NCBI GenBank assembly: GCA_021732405.1
Contig: JAKFVB010000020.1
Location: 1-62,317, forward strand
Length of the DNA: 62,317 bases
DNA from: Methylotenera sp.
GTDB lineage: Bacteria > Pseudomonadota > Gammaproteobacteria > Burkholderiales > Methylophilaceae
Direction: 5' to 3'
Shown here: positions 1-7,567 of the stretch, one piece after another
How positions within the stretch are numbered: position 1 is the first letter of the stretch
How the letters are laid out: each line of letters starts with the position of its first letter
Made by a program: the position numbers and the translations under genes
The notes under the pieces: generated by a model
What the model was told of the DNA's origin: nothing
Databases searched by the model: none
What the model saw: the letters and a program-made list of their open reading frames with translations, nothing else

Positions 1-329
1 TTTCTAGTTCGATGGGCTATTATAAGGATAGGCTGGATATTTGATGCGGCTGGAACTACCTGATCAATAATTGAAAACAAACCTTGACGATGACCTTTAT
101 CATCCCCAGGTCTATATCCATACATCTTTGTCGCAGCTATACATAGGGAATGCGAGGCATCATATAAACTTGAAAATTTTCCAGTTTTAGATATATTAGC
201 TATTGATGCATCCTTGAGTCGATCCTCAGCTGATTGAATATGAGTTTTTAATTCGTCTGGTTTGGCGATGTGCACTTTTAATAAACCTGCGTCTACTAAA
301 TTATCCAAATTTGATTTTCTCGAAGTCAT
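1..329 (-). CDS. HEPN-domain protein, probable toxin of a HEPN/MNT pair (3' end cut by window edge)
   Basis: The minus-strand frame opens with ATG at 327-329 and runs open to the window edge, giving 109 codons. The visible part resembles HEPN helical proteins. It has R-L-K-D-A near residue 37 and a YDA..H segment near 60. It then has RPGDDKGH near residue 75, which fits the R-x4-6-H ribonuclease motif. The gene overlaps the 3' end of the upstream HTH-nucleotidyltransferase gene by 29 bases, the usual arrangement of HEPN/MNT toxin-antitoxin pairs. In characterised pairs the MNT partner AMPylates the HEPN toxin to silence it. That role here is inference. Confidence 0.6.
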   Translation of the reverse strand, partial: MTSRKSNLDNLVDAGLLKVHIAKPDELKTHIQSAEDRLKDASIANISKTGKFSSLYDASHSLCIAATKMYGYRPGDDKGHRQGLFSIIDQVVPAASNIQPILIIAHRTR

Positions 330-894
330 TTTCATTTCCTATTAGAAATATTTTTTTGTTATTTATAACATCATGTATAAAAGAATTGTTTTCTAAAATC
401 TTATTTTTAATTTCTTCTTCTTTAAAAACTTTCGCATTAATTGGTCTACCAATTTGGTATTCTATGCTAAGCAATGAACTTATAGCTTCACCGTAGTTAA
501 CATCTCCAATCAATAATACATCCACATCGCTTTTAGATTTTTCTTCCCCTCTCGCGATAGAGCCATATATAAACGCAAGTTTTATTCCAATAATATTTTG
601 TAAAACCTGTCTAATTAAATCAGAAATTCCGAAAGATTTTCGGGAAAAACTTACGAGCTCATCATAGACTGGGCATTCTTTATTAGGTTTATATAATAGT
701 TGGTTTCCTTGTTTATTTTTTTCTAGAATTCCTGCATTAGTAAGTATGTACAATTCTTTTTGAATTGTTGAAGGAGTTACATTTGCAATACGTGCAATTT
801 CTCTCAAATGTAATTTTCGTTCTGGTTGAGAAAACAGTATTCCCAAAACCTTTTGTTTTGTTTTATTAAATAATGCATCAGATAAGCTAGTCAT
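301..894 (-). CDS. HTH regulator fused to a MNT-type nucleotidyltransferase (probable antitoxin)
   Basis: A 197-residue protein when started at ATG 892-894 (MTSLSDALF); a longer frame begins at 939 but adds only an odd leader. Residues about 5-75 form a winged helix-turn-helix (REIARIANVTPSTIQKEL). Residues about 110-145 carry the minimal nucleotidyltransferase motif GSIARGEEKSKSDVDVLLIG (GS...DxD). Such proteins typically serve as autoregulating antitoxins to a HEPN partner, which overlaps it downstream. A cluster of CGTAC repeats directly upstream is a likely operator for the HTH domain. Confidence 0.72.
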   Translation of the reverse strand: MTSLSDALFNKTKQKVLGILFSQPERKLHLREIARIANVTPSTIQKELYILTNAGILEKNKQGNQLLYKPNKECPVYDELVSFSRKSFGISDLIRQVLQNIIGIKLAFIYGSIARGEEKSKSDVDVLLIGDVNYGEAISSLLSIEYQIGRPINAKVFKEEEIKNKILENNSFIHDVINNKKIFLIGNENDFEKIKFG

Positions 895-909
895 AAATTG
901 TCCATAAAA

Positions 910-985
910 TACGTACAATCGTACGATACATACGTACATTAATATAACAATGTAATAAAGTCAACGTACATAAATTACGTACAAT
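910..985. promoter_or_regulatory. Cluster of five CGTAC motifs, likely operator of the HTH-nucleotidyltransferase gene
   Basis: CGTAC occurs at 912-916, 920-924, 933-937, 965-969 and 978-982, mostly as ACGTACA/T, in an otherwise AT-rich stretch. It starts 16 bases upstream of the HTH-MNT start codon. Repetition of a palindromic core beside an HTH gene suggests autoregulation; this is inference. Confidence 0.45.
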
Positions 986-1157
986 TGTTCGTAATAAACA
1001 TACAATATTCATTACAATATTAATACTCAATTATACAAATCAGTTTTGTATCAATTACATAAGCTTAAAAAATACTAAAGAGCTCTTGAAATTATTGAAT
1101 TGCAACCAAATATTGTAATAAAACGGTTAAAAATATTTTTCGCCCCCCAGGGCATTG

Positions 1158-2276
1158 ATGAAAAAGGTAATCAAGGTGGCGAATAAACAACCAATTAAAT
1201 TTCAGGTTTTATCATTATCTGGTGGTGGATATAGAGGGCTACATGTCGCTCATGCCATTGAACTGATTGAAAAACAAAATGGCGGAGTTCCAATTGCAAG
1301 ACATTTTGACTTAATTGCAGGCACTTCAATTGGGGGAATAATCGGATTAGCATTATCATTAGAAATTCCTGCTAAAGCCATTAGAGAAGCACTAGAAGAA
1401 TTAGGCCCCAAACTTTTCAATAAACCAGTCCCTAAATTTGAGCATGTTCAAGGATTCGCTCGTCAAAAAGGATTAGGTGCGAAAGCTTTGTATGGATGGA
1501 ATAATCGAGAAGCCTTAGCAAATGAAAGTGAGCAAGCAGATAAAGCTTGGTATGACCCAACCCCATTAAAAAATTTATTGCAATCTCGAGAATTTTTTCA
1601 CAACAAACGCCTTAAAGAAGTCCTCCATCCAATTATTGTTCCTGCGATCAATTATGGGGCTGGTTTGCCAAAGTTTTTCAAAACTGATCATCATCAAACT
1701 TTTACCATCGATAAAGATTTACTTATTGTGGATGTGGCGTTAGGTACTGCTGCTGCACCAGTCTATTTTCCTGCTCATAAAATTGACGAATATCGAATTG
1801 TTGACGGAGGCTTGATTGCCAATGACCCTACTCAAGTTGCCGTTCATGAAGCTATGAAATTTTTCAACGTACGTCCTCCGTTATTTGGAGATAACTCTAC
1901 TGGGCAAGATGATCTGAGAGTTTTAGCCATTGGCACTTTATCCCCAAAGCGTATAGGCGATTTGACTAAACCATTAGATCAAGGTTTATTAGATTGGGGA
2001 TCTGGCGTGTTTGATTTAGCTACATCTGCACAAGAAGCAATGGCAGCATTCATGGTAGACAACCACATGTTACCTGGTAAAGTTTATCGATTACCTACCA
2101 TGGATTCACGGCCAGAGACTGCCCCAAGTCTTGCTGATGTTAGTTCATTTGCTACAGAAAGCCTAAAAGGTTCAGCCGCCCAATTAGTACAAACTGCATT
2201 TGGGAAAAATGAATTCCGTGCATTTTTCAGTCATATCGCACCAAATTTACAAACAATTCGTGACAAAAATATTTAG
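1158..2276 (+). CDS. capV: CBASS effector: patatin-like phospholipase (CapV type)
   Basis: First gene of a four-gene type II CBASS operon. The 372-residue product has the patatin oxyanion motif GGGYRG (22-27), the nucleophile elbow GTSIG (55-59, Ser57) and the catalytic DGG (near 218). In known systems a cyclic dinucleotide made by the neighbouring CD-NTase activates CapV. It then degrades inner-membrane phospholipids and kills the infected cell. ATG 1158 is chosen; a TTG one codon upstream is possible. A GGAG motif after its stop codon serves the next gene. Confidence 0.9.
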   Translation: MKKVIKVANKQPIKFQVLSLSGGGYRGLHVAHAIELIEKQNGGVPIARHFDLIAGTSIGGIIGLALSLEIPAKAIREALEELGPKLFNKPVPKFEHVQGFARQKGLGAKALYGWNNREALANESEQADKAWYDPTPLKNLLQSREFFHNKRLKEVLHPIIVPAINYGAGLPKFFKTDHHQTFTIDKDLLIVDVALGTAAAPVYFPAHKIDEYRIVDGGLIANDPTQVAVHEAMKFFNVRPPLFGDNSTGQDDLRVLAIGTLSPKRIGDLTKPLDQGLLDWGSGVFDLATSAQEAMAAFMVDNHMLPGKVYRLPTMDSRPETAPSLADVSSFATESLKGSAAQLVQTAFGKNEFRAFFSHIAPNLQTIRDKNI

Positions 2277-2286
2277 GGAGATAAAG

Positions 2287-3405
2287 GTGCTTAATTTAAG
2301 TAGATTATTTCGAAACAACTCTGATGATAGCTACATCAGCAATATGGACCTAGAAGAAAATCAGCGAGAATTGCTGATAGCTGCAAGAAATGAAATTAGA
2401 AATGTGCTGCGTGAGAATCTGCCTAAAGTTTTAGAAGAAAAAGTTGGGGCTGCATTTGAGAAGCCAAGATTTTACACTCAAGGCTCCTGGGCATATGAAA
2501 CACTTAATGCACCAGCACAGGGTAAGCAGCAAGCTGATTTGGATGACGGGTGCTACTTACCACTTAGCTATTTACAAGAAATTAGAAAACCAAGCACTGC
2601 TACCACTATATTTTTTGATGCCGTGCATAGATCTTTAATGCCTCTTGTTACACGTAACGGCTGGACATTAGTTGAAAAACCCACATGTACAAGAATAATA
2701 ATCAACTCCAAATCTCATATAGATTTACCACTATATGCAATAGAGGATTCAGAATTTCAGACATTGAAATTTGAGGAATCAAAAAGAGCAACAGCTGACT
2801 TTTTTATGGATTCAAAATATGATTCTTGGGATCAATTACCTAAAGTCAAGGTCTTGCTGGCTCACAGAGTGGACGATTGGATTGATTCAGATCCTCGCCC
2901 TGTTAAAGAATGGTTTGATGATCAATGCAAGTTAAAAGGAGATCAACTTCGACACATCGTAAGGTATCTTAAAGGTTACCGAGATTTTATTTGGGAAGAG
3001 GGTGGGCCAAGTTCAATATTACTTATGTCTGCTACCGCCAAAGTATTTAAAAAATTTCATGGACGAGACGATTTAGCTTTAGAAGAAGTATTGCGGGAAT
3101 TGCCAAATGAACTTCGCAAAGGTGTTGTTAATCCTGCAAATCAAAAAGAAAGCCTAACTGAAAGGTTAAGTAAAGCTGAATTAGAAGATTTTGCAAAACA
3201 ATATGAAAATTTAAATGCAAAAATTTCTGCGGCTTTAGCTGCCGCTGATCAAGTAAGTGTTTGTTTATGGTTGCGTAAGGAATTTGGGGAAAGATTACCA
3301 AATAGGCCTGATTTGATTACTGTTACTACTCCAGATGAGACTATTAAACATTCCCCGGCTGCAATTCTCCCAACTCCATTGGTTGGTCGCACTGAAGCTG
3401 GATAG
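2287..3405 (+). CDS. cdnA: CBASS cyclic-dinucleotide synthase (DncV-like CD-NTase)
   Basis: A 372-residue nucleotidyltransferase with G66-S67 (GSWAYETLN) and the metal-binding D84-x-D86 in ADLDDGCYLP. A further Asp lies in HIDLPLY near residue 157. This is the pattern of the DncV/SMODS clade. On phage infection such enzymes make the second messenger that activates CapV. Start is GTG 2287, with GGAG 6 bases upstream and immediately after the capV stop. An upstream ATG at 2200 lies inside capV and is less likely. The cdnA clade name is by motif similarity, not by a search. Confidence 0.88.
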   Translation: MLNLSRLFRNNSDDSYISNMDLEENQRELLIAARNEIRNVLRENLPKVLEEKVGAAFEKPRFYTQGSWAYETLNAPAQGKQQADLDDGCYLPLSYLQEIRKPSTATTIFFDAVHRSLMPLVTRNGWTLVEKPTCTRIIINSKSHIDLPLYAIEDSEFQTLKFEESKRATADFFMDSKYDSWDQLPKVKVLLAHRVDDWIDSDPRPVKEWFDDQCKLKGDQLRHIVRYLKGYRDFIWEEGGPSSILLMSATAKVFKKFHGRDDLALEEVLRELPNELRKGVVNPANQKESLTERLSKAELEDFAKQYENLNAKISAALAAADQVSVCLWLRKEFGERLPNRPDLITVTTPDETIKHSPAAILPTPLVGRTEAG

Positions 3406-3411
3406 TTAATC

Positions 3412-5073
3412 TTGCAAAATCTAGAGGATGTACATAATGCTTTAGTTGATCGGGGGTTTATCGAATTCACTCCTTGGATATATGGAGTTTATAAGTACTT
3501 AGGTCAACTACACACTTCTCAGGGCTCTATTGATATTGAACTTACCCTGAATAAAATGTTTGATAAGCCTCCGAATATTCGAATCATTAAAGTGCCTGAT
3601 AATTTGAAGCCTTTAGCTCCACATATAGGGGCCAAGGGAAGCCTTTGCTACTCCATTAGTGGCACAATTGCCATGGATATTTTTAATCCTGCGAGTCAGG
3701 TACTTGCATGCATTGACAGGGCTACAAAGATTTTATCATTGATTTTGGATGGGGAACTTGTAGATGATTTAGCCAACGAATTTTTCGTTCATTGGGATTT
3801 TGCTAAATCCACAATTGAGCAACTTTACTTGGATACTAAAGATACACATAGTGGTTATGTTCGTATCTTTGGAATTAGTAATACCGAGGGAAAAATCATT
3901 TCCATGGTGATTACTGATGATCGATTGAGAACGCAAAAGAAATTCGAAAAATTTGGTTTGATCGTTGAGGATGTATCTCTGCCTGGATGCATAATTGAGA
4001 CAACTGCAAATCCTTACCCAATTACTGATGGAACAGTCTGGCCTCCAACTACATTGGATGAATTCATAGACTGGCAATATTCTTTGGATACAAAAGTTGC
4101 AGGCAAAATCATGAAACGGATAAAAGCGATATACGATTCCGGGGAGCGTTTTGCATTAATTTTAATCTCGTCACCTACGTCAAAATACTCAGCTAATCTA
4201 ACAATGCCTAAATTAGGGCTAAAACTGACAACAATAGCACAAGCAAGAAAATATTTAGGTTCGTGCAAAATTGGAGTGATGTCTACAATAAGAATTGACG
4301 ATTCCTATATGGTGGAGAGGAATCAACCTAGTCGCAAAAATCTAATGGGGAAAAAAATATTACTCATTGGTGCTGGTGCAATCGGTGGCCATTTGGCTGA
4401 TCTATTAGTTCGGAGCGGGGCTGGCTTTTCCGGAGGCAATTTAATGATTATTGATAAAGATAGTTTAGGTGTTGGAAACATCGGAAGACATAAACTTGGA
4501 TATGAATCTTTGTACTCATTTAAATCTATTGCAACTGAAAAACAATTAAAAAACTCATTTCCTACAGCGAATGTTAACTCCTCTACCTTAGACGTAAAGG
4601 ACTTCCCATTTTCTACTGATTACGACCTAATTATTAATGCTACAGGGGAGCAAGCTTTAAGTGATTGGTTGAGTGTTAAAATCAATCAAGATCAATTTAT
4701 TCCTACAATCAATGTATGGATTGAAGGGCCAGGCGCTGTAGTCAGGACTATTTTGCAGCCAAAAAAATCAAATGCTTGCTATCGTTGTCTCACTGACATC
4801 AACAGGAAGTCTTTATATCCTGCCGTAAATGAAGAATATGAAATTACGCTTGGTGGACATGGTTGCGAAAGTTTGTATGTTGAATTTCCAGCTACGGCAG
4901 CTTTGTTTGCAGCTTCATTAGCCAGTAATCACATTATGGATTGGTTAAATATTGCAGGAACGCCTTTTCTAAGAACAATGGTAATTGATCGAAATTACTC
5001 TCTAAATACAATTGATCAAAACCCAATTAAACAAATAGATTGTCCCGCATGTCATTTCACAAAGAGTGGGTAA
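3412..5073 (+). CDS. cap2: CBASS Cap2: E2-E1 fusion that conjugates the CD-NTase
   Basis: A 553-residue protein. The N-terminal third is E2-like with a probable active Cys79 in GSLCYS. The C-terminal half is a ThiF/E1 adenylation domain with GAGAIGG (near 317) and an Asp-rich strand ending IDKDSLGVGNIGR. It ends with CYRC and CPAC zinc pairs and a Cys in GHGCES. Cap2 is known to attach the CD-NTase C-terminus to cellular targets and prime CBASS. No ATG lies near the 5' end, so the TTG at 3412, just after the CD-NTase stop, is taken as the start. The 3' end overlaps cap3. Confidence 0.88.
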   Translation: MQNLEDVHNALVDRGFIEFTPWIYGVYKYLGQLHTSQGSIDIELTLNKMFDKPPNIRIIKVPDNLKPLAPHIGAKGSLCYSISGTIAMDIFNPASQVLACIDRATKILSLILDGELVDDLANEFFVHWDFAKSTIEQLYLDTKDTHSGYVRIFGISNTEGKIISMVITDDRLRTQKKFEKFGLIVEDVSLPGCIIETTANPYPITDGTVWPPTTLDEFIDWQYSLDTKVAGKIMKRIKAIYDSGERFALILISSPTSKYSANLTMPKLGLKLTTIAQARKYLGSCKIGVMSTIRIDDSYMVERNQPSRKNLMGKKILLIGAGAIGGHLADLLVRSGAGFSGGNLMIIDKDSLGVGNIGRHKLGYESLYSFKSIATEKQLKNSFPTANVNSSTLDVKDFPFSTDYDLIINATGEQALSDWLSVKINQDQFIPTINVWIEGPGAVVRTILQPKKSNACYRCLTDINRKSLYPAVNEEYEITLGGHGCESLYVEFPATAALFAASLASNHIMDWLNIAGTPFLRTMVIDRNYSLNTIDQNPIKQIDCPACHFTKSG

Positions 5074-5522
5074 TATCAAATACTGGTATTTTGATGGTTT
5101 TATCTACTGAAGCTATAACAATTTTCCAAAATTATATTCAAGATGACGAGAAAAAGTTAGAGGCAGGAGGTATATTGCTGGGTAAAAGAAGGCGTAATCA
5201 TTTTGAAATTTTACATGTTACAGAACCTACGGAATTTGACCAAAGATTCCGATATCATTGGAATAGGTCTGAAAAAAGTCATTCGGAAATCGCAAAAAAA
5301 ATTTGGACCGATAGCCGAGCTGAGATAACATATCTTGGCGAATGGCATACTCATCCAGAAGCTTATCCTACGCCATCTTCAATTGATTTAGAAGAATGGA
5401 GCTTGTTAACTCAAAAATCTACGCAAAAATCTGGATTATCAATGATAATTGTAGGTATTAAAGATTTATGGTGCGGTATTGCACAAGAAAATGTAGTTAC
5501 ACAAATGAATAAAGTTAGTTAG
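5049..5522 (+). CDS. cap3: CBASS Cap3: JAB/JAMM isopeptidase
   Basis: A 157-residue JAMM metalloprotease with the Glu in EAGGILLG and HTHPEAYPTPSSID, an exact H-x-H-x7-S-x2-D zinc motif. Cap3 reverses Cap2-made conjugates of the CD-NTase. ATG 5049 lies inside cap2 in another frame, so translation is probably coupled. A TTG at 5040 is the alternative. Last gene of the operon; strong inverted repeats follow. Confidence 0.88.
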   Translation: MSFHKEWVISNTGILMVLSTEAITIFQNYIQDDEKKLEAGGILLGKRRRNHFEILHVTEPTEFDQRFRYHWNRSEKSHSEIAKKIWTDSRAEITYLGEWHTHPEAYPTPSSIDLEEWSLLTQKSTQKSGLSMIIVGIKDLWCGIAQENVVTQMNKVS

Positions 5523-5568
5523 TTAAATAATGGTTTGATTTGTAAGTTTTTCAAATATGTTGATTAAA

Positions 5569-5600
5569 TTAACATAGAGACTCATGGGTCTCTATGTTAA
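5569..5600 (+). terminator. 13-base perfect hairpin after cap3
   Basis: TTAACATAGAGAC, a 6-base loop, then GTCTCTATGTTAA, 46 bases after the cap3 stop. The arms are perfectly complementary. There is no long U-tract behind it, so it may act as a 3' stabiliser or a weak terminator of the CBASS transcript rather than a classical intrinsic terminator. Confidence 0.5.
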
Positions 5601-5624
5601 CTGTTAGGCCTAGTTAAAAAGCAT

Positions 5625-5661
5625 TGCCCTGGGAGGCAATATCCATGAAGCTCCCAGGGCA
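5625..5661. repeat. 11-base inverted repeat
   Basis: TGCCCTGGGAG at 5625-5635 pairs perfectly with CTCCCAGGGCA at 5651-5661 around a 15-base loop. It is not followed by a U-run. The role is unknown; it may be part of a degraded mobile element. Confidence 0.5.
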
Positions 5662-5986
5662 TCGGCTTATGGGCTTGGTTAGCGTTTTGAGTTGCTTTAG
5701 TTTGAATTATTTGCGGTTCAAGGGTTTGTTGGGCTAGGCACGCTAAGGTCAGCTAAGTTTGTATTGGCGCTGTCGGTTTTGCGGTCTGTGGTTTTAAGTT
5801 ACAGTTCAGCTATTCTACGGTTTGGGGGAGATCGTTTTGCAACCATTAGTTCATATTCACGCTCTGCTCTCGTCTCCCCAGCCTGACCCGTCCATCAAGT
5901 TCGTTCCGGCCTCACGGCCTCCATAGGACGCGCTAAAGCGCGCCCCTTATGTCATCCGCTATGGGCCGAAATATGTCATTCAGTGA

Positions 5987-6118
5987 ATGAATCTAGATAA
6001 AAAATTGAATCAGTTCTACGATGTTACCAAGCATTTCTCATCGCCTGCCAAAGTCCAACAAATGGTGACCAAAATATTGACCAACCGTCATGAAATCCAA
6101 TCAAAAATTCCACTTTAA
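5987..6118 (+). CDS. Short 43-codon reading frame, possible relic
   Basis: ATG 5987 to TAA 6116-6118 encodes 43 residues beginning MNLDKKLNQFYDV, with no obvious ribosome binding site. The residue mix is protein-like, but no family is recognised. It could be a gene fragment or chance. Confidence 0.2.
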   Translation: MNLDKKLNQFYDVTKHFSSPAKVQQMVTKILTNRHEIQSKIPL

Positions 6119-6166
6119 TCTCTTCCCACATTTTGAGCTTCTCCAATGTGAAATTAAAAAAGACAG

Positions 6167-6772
6167 CTAATTATTTTGTATTTTACGATTACTCAAATGC
6201 TTAAGACCTACGCTCGTAATGTATTGTTGAGAGGCAGTTTTTATTCCTGAAACCTGCATAGCATGGTACGCTTTGGACATGACTCTGGCATCATCTAAAC
6301 TGTGATGCTCACGGAAACCATTTTTAAATAACTGTATGGTCGATTTCTCATAAAGCTCTTCACCATCCGCAGTGCTAGAGCAGATTGTTTCACAATATAG
6401 AGATAGCTGTTCTGGCCATTGTTCAACAAATAAACTACTTAGCAAAGTAAAATCAAACTGAGGAACATCATTAAAGATGCACGATTCATCATTCAGCAGT
6501 TCAAACCATTTCATTAAATGTATCCTGCATTCATCAAACGACATTCGAGCATACACATTTGTGTAATCAGTTAATGGAAGTGTTAATGGTTTAGCATCTA
6601 ATAACGGTAGCACAATGCTTACTACGAATTCTGAACAATCATTAATTGTGTAAGTGTTCGTTAGTTCTGCATAAAAACTACGTTCATTATTTTCAGTTAC
6701 CAATGCTATTGATATTAACTTTGGCTGTTCGAATTCGGTGAATTCACAATCTAAAAAGACTTTAATGGTCAC
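6167..6772 (-). CDS. DEDD-type 3'-5' exonuclease-like protein
   Basis: 201 residues, start GTG 6772. The N-terminus FLDCEFTEF gives the Asp-x-Glu of exonuclease motif I. FNDVPQFDF near residue 100 supplies the middle Asp. HHSLDDARVMSKAYHAM near residue 155 gives the motif III His and Asp. The size fits small DEDDh exonucleases that trim RNA or DNA ends. It sits alone between the CBASS operon and the tns genes and may be a defence accessory or an ordinary passenger. Confidence 0.6.
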   Translation of the reverse strand: MTIKVFLDCEFTEFEQPKLISIALVTENNERSFYAELTNTYTINDCSEFVVSIVLPLLDAKPLTLPLTDYTNVYARMSFDECRIHLMKWFELLNDESCIFNDVPQFDFTLLSSLFVEQWPEQLSLYCETICSSTADGEELYEKSTIQLFKNGFREHHSLDDARVMSKAYHAMQVSGIKTASQQYITSVGLKHLSNRKIQNN

Positions 6773-6939
6773 GGTTCAAATTTGCTTGATATTATTTTAA
6801 ATTCTTCCTGAACAGCCTTGGTGACCAAGGTACTTTCTACCGGATAAACCGTTCCTCTCATGACGTAATTGATTTCGACATTGACGTTTGTTGATCGTGA
6901 ATTTGGAATGGATCGCATCTAATGATTAATGCTGTAAGA

Positions 6940-7194
6940 TTAATCGAAAGTATATTCTTTCCATGGAATCTGAGAGATGTGGAGATTAGTTAGAAACTTT
7001 ACGATATCGGTTCTCCCCCAATAGGTGGGAATACCCCGATGAATCTGTGCCATTAAGATAATCGGCATGCCAGGAAAGTATCTCATCAACGAGACCGAAG
7101 TCTGCTGTGATTGCTGCTGACTCTGCAACACCGCAGATTTAACGACAACAACAGCAAATGTAATGCCTTGCTCCTTGATGATTGCAGCTTCCAT
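6940..7194 (-). CDS. Hypothetical small protein (84 aa)
   Basis: Start ATG 7194 (MEAAIIKEQGITFAVVVV); a TTG two codons upstream is possible. The N-terminal strand is hydrophobic but too short for a clear membrane helix. The second half has RGIPTYWGRTDIVKFL. No family is recognised. It is co-directional with, and 32 bases downstream of, another small gene that probably shares its transcript. Confidence 0.5.
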   Translation of the reverse strand: MEAAIIKEQGITFAVVVVKSAVLQSQQQSQQTSVSLMRYFPGMPIILMAQIHRGIPTYWGRTDIVKFLTNLHISQIPWKEYTFD

Positions 7195-7226
7195 CTTCAA
7201 TTAAGTCACTCCCTTAAATAGTTTAA

Positions 7227-7472
7227 TCATCGATAAGTTGTGTAAAGGTGACTCACACAAGTCCCACAAACTTTGCGGCCTTTGTTTGCACACAAAACCC
7301 GTGCCTCTTCCTCTTTTTTACAATAAAATTCCCACGCTGCAAACTCTTTATTCCGGTTCATTTTCTCACAGACAGACAATATGGCCGCAGTACAGCTAGT
7401 TTCAGTCATCTGTCCTTCGAAAAGATGTAATTCGTCTGTATTGGTTTTCTTTGCAAGAGAATATGCTTTCAT
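7227..7472 (-). CDS. Small cysteine-rich protein (81 aa)
   Basis: Starts at ATG 7472. Six cysteines, the last two as CGTC near residue 70 in GRKVCGTCVSHLY, suggest a structural zinc site. No known family can be named. It lies between tnsE and another small gene on the same strand. Confidence 0.5.
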   Translation of the reverse strand: MKAYSLAKKTNTDELHLFEGQMTETSCTAAILSVCEKMNRNKEFAAWEFYCKKEEEARVLCANKGRKVCGTCVSHLYTTYR

Positions 7473-7567
7473 TAAGTACCCCTATTTACTAGTGTTTATC
7501 GCCCACCCAAAAGCTGGGTTAAATTAAATTTCAGTATACTACTGATAAAAAAAAACAGACATACCGC

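Larger units (their letters stand above)
5523..6166. other. Non-coding stretch after CBASS, with hairpins and a GC-rich patch
   Basis: This 644-base interval holds two strong hairpins (5569-5600 and 5625-5661, annotated separately). A GC-rich patch at about 5880-5960 has short hairpins: GGCC/GGCC at 5908-5919 and CGCGCT/AGCGCG at 5929-5942. There is also one short reading frame at 5987-6118. The composition of the GC-rich patch differs from both neighbours, suggesting a remnant of another element. I cannot identify it. Confidence 0.5.

Noticed and set aside
953-982. AATAAAG-like sequence resembling a TnsB site, possible left transposon end
   Set aside because: Only one partial match; it lies among CGTAC repeats better explained as an operator, there is no TGT terminus, and cargo-like genes continue to the left.
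2200-2286. Longer start for the CD-NTase
   Set aside because: The extension overlaps capV, reads as non-family sequence, and GTG 2287 has a well-placed GGAG.
5603-5661. Possible integron attC site (GTTAGGC followed by a long hairpin)
   Set aside because: There is a GTTRRRY-like core but no paired RYYYAAC core at the right distance, no integrase gene, and no second cassette site.
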